Part shown: in pieces, positions 42,959-50,311 of the stretch
Layout: every line of letters begins with the position of its first letter
How positions within the stretch are numbered: the first letter of the stretch is position 1
Source of the DNA: JAVHYG01 sp040390025
Lineage (GTDB): Bacteria; Pseudomonadota; Gammaproteobacteria; Diplorickettsiales; Diplorickettsiaceae
NCBI GenBank assembly: GCA_040390025.1
Contig: JAZJZD010000002.1
Coordinates: 1 to 64,000 of the forward strand
Length of the DNA stretch: 64,000 nt
Direction of reading: 5' to 3'
Program-made: the position numbers and the translations under genes
Notes under the pieces: generated by a model
What the model was told of the DNA's origin: nothing
Databases searched by the model: none
The model's input: the letters and a program-made list of their open reading frames with translations, nothing else

Positions 42959-44911
42959 ATGGTTTTTATGGAAACTGCAGAAAATATAGCTAATGCACGT
43001 CCTTCATTAAATAATAATACCGATTCTGATTCGGACTCTTCTTATACATTATCGGCTCCATTAAATAGAAGGGGCTTACTTGATATAAGAAAAGAATATA
43101 TAAATCGTGCTGAAGGAAGGTTATTACATATAGCTGCTGCTAAAGAGGGAATTTCTCAAGTTGAACAATCACATATAGAGTTTAGCAAGTTGCTTAAAGT
43201 AAAGGAAAATAAATTAACCATTGATCTTGAAAAAATAAGTCGATTTCAAACGGTTTATAATGAAAGAGATGCAACATGTGAGCGAATAATAGGAAAAACG
43301 AAGCAGATAAGCGAGCAGTTTGCTAAAGACGTATTGACCGCCATAGAGCGTGGAGGTCAAAAAAAACTTTCTAAAAATATAGCTGAATTACATAAAATTT
43401 TTCAAGAGGAAGAAAAATTCTTAGGAAAAAAATATAAACGAGAAATAAATAAATTTATAAAATTTGAAGAGGCACTGAATTCCTATAGCATTATTCCGGT
43501 AGAACCAGAACATAACGTGATCTACCAAATAGGTGTTTTACATCATGCTCAAGTAAAAAAATTAATAACGCCTAGAGAGTTTCGCATAGCGGTTTCAGTG
43601 CGAATTAATCAGCTTCCTGATGCTTTTCGTTGGTCAGAAAAAGAAGAAAAAATTTTTGATATGACTTCTGATTTTGATGGCTTAGCCTATCAGCTACACG
43701 ATTATTTAGAAGACGAAAGTGAAGCTTATCTAGTGGCTTGTCAACGATTTAAGAAAAGAGTAAAGGGAATTAGCCATGAAACGGAGATTAATGAAGAAGC
43801 TACCACTTCAGCGTTAGAACAATTAGATGTAAGGAAGACTGATGAAAATCAGCTAAGTATAGCCGGTAGCAGCGCTGAGTCAGAAGCTTTAACTGAGAAA
43901 AAAAACACCTTATTCTATCGCTTATTTCCCGAGGAAATTCGTACTTTATCAGAGATTGTTAATATAAACGGATCACTCTATTTAGGTCAATCTATGGAAT
44001 CCTTAACAAGTGATTATCAAAAATCAGTAAAGCAGGGTAAAAAGAAAGAGCTTACGCCTAGTGAACACCTGAAATATGCATTAAGGGCTCAGGATGTCGT
44101 CAATGAAACGGTTTCACATACGCGTGATAATGTGATGAATGGATTACCTCTAGCCTATACGGTAGAAGGAATGTTCCCTAAGCTACAGCGCATCGAGAAA
44201 GATTATCAGAGAAAAACCAATGAAGCTCTTCCCCCTGGTTTTAATGGAACTGCCACGGAACACTTCTTTTCTGATTATTCTTTGTATCTTGATACAAAAC
44301 TTGAAGTTTTACACAAAGATTTAAAAAAACACGATAAAAAAAGGATTAGTGAAAAAATTAAATTATCTGAAAGTGAAATAGAAAAATATAAGTTTATAAA
44401 AACTCGCGCTGAGTCTTTAAAAAAATTAGTTTTAAGTAATGAGCAGGAAAAAAAAATTATAGTTGGCGCTGACGTGTCTGTTTATGAATATGGTGCAAGT
44501 TTTAAAGTGATTAGCGAATTTGAAAAACAATTAGAAGGGAGAAATAAAGAGGAATTATTGCAACTAAGGTTTAAGATGGAAGAAGAGCAGTTTGGCAAAA
44601 AAGAATATAATAGAATTAACCAATTACATAAAGCTGAACGCTGTCTTAGTGGTGATAAATGGAAACCTTTACCAGAAGTATTTACCGTTTATCTAGATAA
44701 AAAAATAAATTTTTTACAGGAAGAGACTGCGCCACAAGGTACGCTCGGCGAACAACTAGTGGCAGCTATTGAAGAAGATACCCATAGAATGCGTAAAATA
44801 TCAAATCCTGGAAGCTTCTTTCAATCGCTTAGAGAAGAAAAAGAGGAGCCGCCTACAGCAAAGCAAATGATCCAAGAAGGTGCTATAGGTATATTTACTA
44901 GTATTTTTTAG
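42959..44911 (+). CDS. large helical protein of unknown function, candidate effector
   Basis: 650 residues, not recognised. The N-terminal 30 residues are rich in Asn, Ser and Asp. The remainder is mainly charged helix with coiled-coil-like stretches (about 60-170 and 430-500) and many Lys-Glu pairs. Near the C-terminus SLREEKEEPPTAKQ resembles the Glu-rich blocks in translocated proteins of Legionellales, and it ends hydrophobic (GAIGIFTSIF). No signal peptide, enzyme motif or repeat is clear. It lies 30 bases after the previous orphan and may be cotranscribed with it. Its TAG stop is the first three bases of a family B repeat. Confidence 0.65.
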   Translation: MVFMETAENIANARPSLNNNTDSDSDSSYTLSAPLNRRGLLDIRKEYINRAEGRLLHIAAAKEGISQVEQSHIEFSKLLKVKENKLTIDLEKISRFQTVYNERDATCERIIGKTKQISEQFAKDVLTAIERGGQKKLSKNIAELHKIFQEEEKFLGKKYKREINKFIKFEEALNSYSIIPVEPEHNVIYQIGVLHHAQVKKLITPREFRIAVSVRINQLPDAFRWSEKEEKIFDMTSDFDGLAYQLHDYLEDESEAYLVACQRFKKRVKGISHETEINEEATTSALEQLDVRKTDENQLSIAGSSAESEALTEKKNTLFYRLFPEEIRTLSEIVNINGSLYLGQSMESLTSDYQKSVKQGKKKELTPSEHLKYALRAQDVVNETVSHTRDNVMNGLPLAYTVEGMFPKLQRIEKDYQRKTNEALPPGFNGTATEHFFSDYSLYLDTKLEVLHKDLKKHDKKRISEKIKLSESEIEKYKFIKTRAESLKKLVLSNEQEKKIIVGADVSVYEYGASFKVISEFEKQLEGRNKEELLQLRFKMEEEQFGKKEYNRINQLHKAERCLSGDKWKPLPEVFTVYLDKKINFLQEETAPQGTLGEQLVAAIEEDTHRMRKISNPGSFFQSLREEKEEPPTAKQMIQEGAIGIFTSIF

Positions 44912-45028
44912 GGTATGCCGTCATTTGGCACGATAATGGTTTATAACCCACGGTATTTTTTGCGTTTCGTTACTCACATACCCGGCTAGTATGTTCCGTT
45001 ACGATACTCGAAATGACGATACGCCCTA
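44909..45028 (+). repeat. dispersed repeat family B, best preserved copy
   Basis: 120 bases with inverted ends: TAGGGTATGCCGTCATTT at the left and AAATGACGATACGCCCTA at the right pair at 14 of 18 positions. The inner part has TTTCGTTACTCACATACC, a small ACATAC/GTATGT stem and CCGTTACGATACTCG. It fills the space between the convergent orphan gene and the aconitase gene, and its first TAG ends the orphan gene. Confidence 0.8.
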
Positions 45029-45030
45029 GA

Positions 45031-46965
45031 CTAAAATTTTTTTTGTTTTATCCAATTAATAAGTCCGCCCGCGAGTAATACATTTAATTCGCGAGGACTG
45101 AGTGTATGTCGCAGTGTGTAGATTTTATTCTTAGTTTTATTTTTTACTGTGACTTCTTGATTCTTCTGAATAGTTTCTTTGATATTAGCAAGTTCTAAAA
45201 TATCATCTTGTTCAATGTCATCATAATCGGCAGGATTTTCAAAGACGAGTGGCAGAATCCCAAAGTTGATAAGGTTTTGACGGTGAATACGTGCGAAACT
45301 TTTTGTAATTACAGCAGATACTCCTAAGTATCGAGGTGCAATAGCGGCGTGTTCTCGACTTGAGCCTTGGCCATAATTATTGCCACCTAAAATAATTGAT
45401 CCCGTTTTTTGATGCTCCAATGCACGTTTTGGATAAGTAGAATCAATTTGATCAAATATAAATTGACTAATACCAGGTATATTACTGCGGAAAGGTAATA
45501 TTTTAGCGCCCGCTGGGAGAATAGTATCTGTAGAAATATCATCGCCTAACTTAATGAGTACAGGACCTTCAATGTTAGCTGGAAAAGCACTAAATTCTGG
45601 TAGAGGTTGGATATTAGGTCCTTTTACTAATTCTAGCGAAGCACTTATATTTTCTGGTGAAATGAGCATAGCGGTATTGATAATCGTTTTTCTTGGTTCT
45701 TTAAAACGCGGATAATTTCCTAAAGTTCTTGGATCAGTGATAATACCCATGAGTGCAGAAGCAGCAGCTGTTTCAGGACTACAAAGGTAGACTTGATCTT
45801 CTTTTGTTCCCGAACGGCCTGGGAAATTTCTTGGCACGGTACGTAGACTGATTCTTCCAGTGGCAGGTGCTTGGCCCATACCAATACAACCGTTACATCC
45901 CGCTTGATGAATACGACCCCCAGCACGAATAAGCTTTTCTAAAATGCCAAGTTCCACCATGTTTTCTAAAATTTGTCGCGAGGTTGGATTAATATCAAAG
46001 GAAACACCAGGAAATATTTGCTTTCCGGCAACGATATCGGCAGCAATGGCAAAATCGCGTAAGCCCGGATTGGCTGATGAGCCAATCATGGATTGATAAA
46101 TGGGTTTTCCTACAACTTCTTTAACCGGTACAACTTTCCCTGGACTAGAAGGAAGTGCAATTAAAGGCTCCAATTCTGATAAATTAATTTTTTCGTGTTC
46201 ATCATAACTTGCATCTGCATCAGCGATAAGTTCTTGCCAATCTGCTTCACGATGTTGTGATTTAAGAAATTCACGCGTTATTTCATCGGAGGGAAAAACA
46301 GAAGTAGTAGCACCTAATTCTGCCCCCATATTTGCAATAACATGACGATCCATTGCTGATAAATGCTGAAGTCCAGGGCCATAATATTCTATAATTTTTC
46401 CTATGCCGCCATCGACATCATGGCGACGTAATAGTTCAAGTATAATATCTTTGGCACTGACCCAATCTGGTAATCGACCGGTTAATTCTACACCCCAAAC
46501 TTTGGGCATGCTGAAATGAAAGGGATGACCTGCAATTGCCATAGCAACCTCAAGACCACCTGCGCCAATAGCTAGCATGCCCAAGGAACCCGCTGCACAA
46601 GTATGGCTATCAGAACCCAGTAAAGTTTTTCCAGGCTTGCCAAAACGCTCCATATGAACAGGATGACTTACGCCATTGCCAGGTCCACTATAATGTAGAC
46701 CAAATTTTTTGCAGGCGCTAAGTAAAAATAAGTGATCGTCCGCATTTTTAAAGTCAGTTTGTAATAGATTATGGTCTATATATTGCACGGAAACTTCAGC
46801 TTTTGTGCGATTTAATTGCATGGCTTCACATTCCAGCATGACCATGGTTCCTGTTGCATCTTGACATAAAGTTTGATCAACCTTAAGACCAATTTCACTA
46901 CCAGGTCGCATTTCACCTTCAACCTTATGCGGGCTAATTAGTTTTTGTGTCACATTTTGTGGCAT
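45031..46965 (-). CDS. aconitate hydratase, compact Aquifex-like type
   Basis: Interconverts citrate and isocitrate via cis-aconitate in the TCA cycle. It has 644 residues, far shorter than the about 890 of AcnA/AcnB, and most like the putative-aconitase group that sits near homoaconitase and isopropylmalate isomerase. Iron-sulfur cysteines appear in GSDSHTCAAGSLG and AGCNGCIGMGQAPA. The swivel domain has GDDISTDTILPAG and NNYGQGSSREHAA. The high similarity of the motifs supports the family. The exact substrate (aconitate rather than homoaconitate) follows from the TCA context only. Confidence 0.88.
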   Translation of the reverse strand: MPQNVTQKLISPHKVEGEMRPGSEIGLKVDQTLCQDATGTMVMLECEAMQLNRTKAEVSVQYIDHNLLQTDFKNADDHLFLLSACKKFGLHYSGPGNGVSHPVHMERFGKPGKTLLGSDSHTCAAGSLGMLAIGAGGLEVAMAIAGHPFHFSMPKVWGVELTGRLPDWVSAKDIILELLRRHDVDGGIGKIIEYYGPGLQHLSAMDRHVIANMGAELGATTSVFPSDEITREFLKSQHREADWQELIADADASYDEHEKINLSELEPLIALPSSPGKVVPVKEVVGKPIYQSMIGSSANPGLRDFAIAADIVAGKQIFPGVSFDINPTSRQILENMVELGILEKLIRAGGRIHQAGCNGCIGMGQAPATGRISLRTVPRNFPGRSGTKEDQVYLCSPETAAASALMGIITDPRTLGNYPRFKEPRKTIINTAMLISPENISASLELVKGPNIQPLPEFSAFPANIEGPVLIKLGDDISTDTILPAGAKILPFRSNIPGISQFIFDQIDSTYPKRALEHQKTGSIILGGNNYGQGSSREHAAIAPRYLGVSAVITKSFARIHRQNLINFGILPLVFENPADYDDIEQDDILELANIKETIQKNQEVTVKNKTKNKIYTLRHTLSPRELNVLLAGGLINWIKQKKF

Positions 46966-47123
46966 AATCTATTACTCCTACCAAGCTCAGGCTCTGAGAA
47001 TCTGCACTTTTTATTTTAGTTCTAAAAAAGCTAATTTTATACTGACTTATTAAATAAGCGAATGCAATAAACTTATTTTAAAATCCATAACTTCAAGTGC
47101 TTTCTTCGCGCGATGGGGATTTT

Positions 47124-47246
47124 CAAGGGGAGAATCGCGATTTCTCCCCTTGAAATGACGGCGCGGAAGCTTTGCTGATCCCCGTAATCGGGTATACCGC
47201 TTGCTATGAGTTTGAAAGGCTCGCAGCTTCAGGTACGAGCGGTATA
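47124..47246 (-). repeat. dispersed repeat family A with CAAGGGGAGAA hairpin, reverse orientation
   Basis: A hairpin with 11-base arms CAAGGGGAGAA (47124-47134) and TTCTCCCCTTG (47142-47152) is followed by a 54-base core (47193-47246). The reverse complement of the core reads TATACCGCTCGTACCTGAAG, like the type copy at 21109. Fragments of the CTTCAAGTGCTTTCTTCGCG type extend left to 47091. It occupies most of the 383-base gap between divergent aconitase and dsbB genes. Confidence 0.75.
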
Positions 47247-47285
47247 TTTTAAACGATAAGAAAAAAAGATAGGCGGTGCAAATGC

Positions 47286-47313
47286 TTGAGTGGAAAATAA
47301 GTCAATCTATAGT
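47286..47313 (+). promoter_or_regulatory. sigma-70-type promoter of dsbB
   Basis: TTGAGT (47286-47291) and TATAGT (47308-47313) are separated by 16 bases. The predicted start point near 47320 is about 28 bases before the dsbB ATG, behind which an AGGA ribosome site fits. It lies just outside the family A repeat. Confidence 0.55.
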
Positions 47314-47348
47314 AAACTAGGGACTTAACTTAACGCCAGGAATTCATT

Positions 47349-47867
47349 ATGAATTTACCCGTTACTCGCTGGACGGATCTACTCACTTTCTTTATTTGTG
47401 TTCTTTTTTTAGCAGTAGCCGCCTATTTACAGTATAGGGTAGGGCTTATTCCTTGCCCGTTATGTATTATCCAACGGTTTTTAATAACGCTTTTAGGACT
47501 GTTATTTTTAATGGGCGCGTTATTTAATTTTTCAGCAGTAACGCGTTGTTGTTTGCATACCCTCACATTTTTATTAGCCGTTTTAGGTGTTGTTGTCGCA
47601 AGTCGACAACTCTGGTTGGAACATTTTCCTACGGACCAGTTATCGAGTTGTCAAGCAACGGTCGCTCATTATAGTAGTTCTGTCTATTTTCATAATATAA
47701 TTGAATTATTTTTCCAAGGAACCAGTAATTGTGGTAGTGGTAATTGGCGATTTCTAAATTTAAGTATGCCGATGTGGACGCTACTCATTTTTATTCTTTT
47801 AGCCGCTATTGCGTTGAGACAGGTTTATATCAATCGATTTGTTCACAAACAAAAGTTATTTTTTTAA
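47349..47867 (+). CDS. dsbB: disulfide bond formation protein B
   Basis: Inner-membrane quinone reductase that reoxidises periplasmic DsbA. It has 172 residues with four membrane segments. The first redox pair is CPLC (Cys36, Cys39) in IPCPLCIIQR, the second pair Cys101 and Cys128 in the second periplasmic loop. The ubiquinone-side arginine follows at IQR. An AGGA ribosome site and a good promoter precede it. It is convergent with yggT. Confidence 0.95.
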   Translation: MNLPVTRWTDLLTFFICVLFLAVAAYLQYRVGLIPCPLCIIQRFLITLLGLLFLMGALFNFSAVTRCCLHTLTFLLAVLGVVVASRQLWLEHFPTDQLSSCQATVAHYSSSVYFHNIIELFFQGTSNCGSGNWRFLNLSMPMWTLLIFILLAAIALRQVYINRFVHKQKLFF

Positions 47868-47962
47868 AAAAATTAATATATTGCCCGCCGTTAAAAATCT
47901 ATTTTTTTAGAGAACGTTAATAGGCTTTAGCGGAACTTATCTGCTAGAAAAATTTAGCTTCC

Positions 47963-48547
47963 CTAATTACCCAATGCTAAACTTGCACCGATTTGGGCAA
48001 GTGGTTGTACTAATAGAATAGTGAGTAATTTTAGTCCTATAATTAGCACTAGCGGCGAGAAGTCAAAGCCCGAAAAGTTAGGTAAAATTCCGCGGATAGG
48101 TCTTATTAATGGTTCGCTAATACGAACTAAAATTTCAATCAGCGGTCCACTAGCTAAAGGACTCACCCAACTTAAAATAGTTATAGCTAGAGTCGAGTAG
48201 AAGAAAATATTGATCAATTGATTTAGAAGTTCTGCAAACGCAATGACAAATAGCCCACCTAAATGAGGTGTTGCATTGACTTGCAACCAAACAAGAAAAG
48301 CAATTTTAATTGCTTCCAAACCTAATAAAAGAAGAATAGCGGCTAAATCGATACCATGAAAACTGGGAATAACACGACAAATTGGTTTAAGTGGCGGGTT
48401 TGTGAGTTTAGCGACGAGTATGAATAAGGGGTTATGTGAATTGGTATGGACCCACTGCAATACAACGCGTAAGAGTAAGATAAAAATATAAAGACTAAAG
48501 ATGGATTGAATGAGGAATAGGCCCGCATTATTAAAGGGGTTTAACAT
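47963..48547 (-). CDS. yggT: YggT family membrane protein
   Basis: 194 residues with two copies of the YggT domain, each a pair of membrane helices: FILLLRVVLQWV...NPLFILVAKLTNPPLKPICRVIP and ILSWVSPL...PLIEILVRISEPLIRPIRGILP. The family is linked to osmotic shock resistance and, in chloroplasts and cyanobacteria, to envelope biogenesis or division. Its biochemical role is unknown. It starts four bases after the ldcA stop, so it is cotranscribed with ldcA and the SDR gene. Confidence 0.92.
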   Translation of the reverse strand: MLNPFNNAGLFLIQSIFSLYIFILLLRVVLQWVHTNSHNPLFILVAKLTNPPLKPICRVIPSFHGIDLAAILLLLGLEAIKIAFLVWLQVNATPHLGGLFVIAFAELLNQLINIFFYSTLAITILSWVSPLASGPLIEILVRISEPLIRPIRGILPNFSGFDFSPLVLIIGLKLLTILLVQPLAQIGASLALGN

Positions 48548-48551
48548 AATA

Positions 48552-49490
48552 TTAACCTGTTATTTTAATCGTTAATTGATTTGTGCTTAAGTCTATATTT
48601 GCTCTAATGCCTAATGGAAGACTTCGGTTTGTTTTTCCGTGACCAATGCCAGGGATGTGGAATACGGGAAAGTTTTGTGTTTCTGCGAATCGTTGTAATA
48701 CGGAGTGAATTAGATCAATGTCATTGAGTTTAGATATACTCGAGGTAAAAATAAAATCGCCCAACAAAATGGCTTTTACATCTTGTAGAATTCCTGATTG
48801 TTGTAAGTGTTGTAGCATTCTATCAATACGATAGGCAGGTTCATTGACTTCTTCTAGAAATAAAATTTTATCTTTAATATCGATTTGCCACTCAGTACCA
48901 AGGCTTGCTTGTATGAGCGCGAGCGTTCCTCCTAGGATTGGAGCATTAATAACAGCACCATGATTCGCCATGTTAAAGAGTGAAAGTGAGAATTGGAGTT
49001 GGTTTAATTCCCCAAAAATAACTTTTTTAAATTCTTGAATACTTTTGGAATCTATACACTCATAGGCAACTTGATTAGCAGAAGGTCCATGTAATGTTTG
49101 CCAATGCCATTTTTGTTGAAGAAATAAATGGAGCGCTGTGATATCACTAAAACCAATAAATAACTTATTAGTTTTTGGTTTTTCTTTTAATTCGAGTAAT
49201 TTTGAGATTAAACGGGTGCAGCCGTAACCACCTCGCAAGCACCAAATAGCACTTGATTCAGAATTAAATAATGCTTCTTGTAATTGAGTAAAACGTTTCT
49301 CATCAGTATTAGCGCAAAGTAAGTCGTTACCAAATAGATCATGCGCAATACGAGGTTTTAGCCCCCATTCTTGTAACAATTTTTTTACGTGTTCTAGCGT
49401 ATCTGGTTCGCAACCACCTGCAGGAGCAATGATATCAATAGTTTCTCCTACAGTTAACGGTTGCCAAGCTTTATAAGATAAAGTTTCCAT
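48552..49490 (-). CDS. ldcA: L,D-carboxypeptidase, muropeptide recycling
   Basis: S66 peptidase that trims the terminal D-Ala from recycled murein tetrapeptides in the cytoplasm. It has 312 residues. The nucleophile serine is in FIGFSDITALH (about 114-124), the catalytic glutamate in FLEEVNEPAYRIDRML, and the histidine in GIGHGKTNRSLPLG. The oxyanion motif is WCLRGGYGCTRL. It produces the tripeptide used by Mpl (gene at 31.3-32.6 kb). It lies 11 bases after the SDR gene. Confidence 0.95.
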   Translation of the reverse strand: METLSYKAWQPLTVGETIDIIAPAGGCEPDTLEHVKKLLQEWGLKPRIAHDLFGNDLLCANTDEKRFTQLQEALFNSESSAIWCLRGGYGCTRLISKLLELKEKPKTNKLFIGFSDITALHLFLQQKWHWQTLHGPSANQVAYECIDSKSIQEFKKVIFGELNQLQFSLSLFNMANHGAVINAPILGGTLALIQASLGTEWQIDIKDKILFLEEVNEPAYRIDRMLQHLQQSGILQDVKAILLGDFIFTSSISKLNDIDLIHSVLQRFAETQNFPVFHIPGIGHGKTNRSLPLGIRANIDLSTNQLTIKITG

Positions 49491-49501
49491 AGTTTGGTTT
49501 G

Positions 49502-50293
49502 CTAAAAAGGAAACCGGCTTTCTCCGCCATCGACAGTGATTGTTGAACCGGTAATAAAATTAGCGCCTGCCGAGCTCAGGAATAGAATAGGCGCCGCAAT
49601 GTCTTCAGGCTTGCCCATTCGACCTAATGGAATAGCGGACTCTCTTCTTGCAATGACTTCCTTGAGGCTCAGTTGCTCTTTTTTTGCAATAGTTTCTAGG
49701 AGTTGATTTGTTCGTTCGGTATGTGTCCAGCCCGTTAATATACTATTAACAAGAATGTTATCTTTAGCCAATTCATCTGCTTGTGTCTTGGATAAAGCAA
49801 CAACAGCGGAGCGAATTGAATTGGATAAACCCAGCATTGGAATGGGATTACGTACGGATGAAGAACAAAGGTGAATAATGCGTCCCCAATGTTGTTTTTG
49901 CATTGTAGGAATAACTGCACGCGATAAACGGACTGCGCTCATTAATGTTAAGTCAAATGCTTCCTGCCATTTTTTATCATCCAGGTCAACAAAAAAACCT
50001 TTGGGTGGTCCGCCTACATTGGTAATACAAATATGTATACTATTAAGTTGTTTGATAACGGATTTAACCCAATTTTGAATACTTTCTGCTTGGGTGAGAT
50101 CGATAGCCATTGCTAAAACTTTTGCTTTTGTTTCTTGGCGAATTTTTTCAGCGGCCTCTTCGATTTTATTTTCATCCCGAGAACAAATAGCAATGTGCGC
50201 ACCTTCACGTGCGAAGGCTAAAGCGGTTGCATAACCAATTCCTTGACTTGCTCCAGCGATTAAAACAACTTTATTTTTAATTTCTAACTGCAT
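49502..50293 (-). CDS. SDR-family oxidoreductase with atypical active site
   Basis: 263 residues with a classical short-chain dehydrogenase fold: cofactor motif GASQGIG (14-20), CSRDENK, the NVGGPP loop in place of NNAG, then SSSVRNPIP and the C-terminal FITGSTITVDGGESRFPF. The position of the catalytic YxxxK reads NSIRS, so the usual tyrosine and lysine are missing. Related FabG-like proteins with SN..R at this point exist, so this is a subfamily rather than a sequencing fault. Substrate unknown. First gene of the SDR-ldcA-yggT run, 18 bases after gyrB. Confidence 0.85.
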   Translation of the reverse strand: MQLEIKNKVVLIAGASQGIGYATALAFAREGAHIAICSRDENKIEEAAEKIRQETKAKVLAMAIDLTQAESIQNWVKSVIKQLNSIHICITNVGGPPKGFFVDLDDKKWQEAFDLTLMSAVRLSRAVIPTMQKQHWGRIIHLCSSSVRNPIPMLGLSNSIRSAVVALSKTQADELAKDNILVNSILTGWTHTERTNQLLETIAKKEQLSLKEVIARRESAIPLGRMGKPEDIAAPILFLSSAGANFITGSTITVDGGESRFPF

Positions 50294-50311
50294 AAGTTAA
50301 CCCCGGATAGA

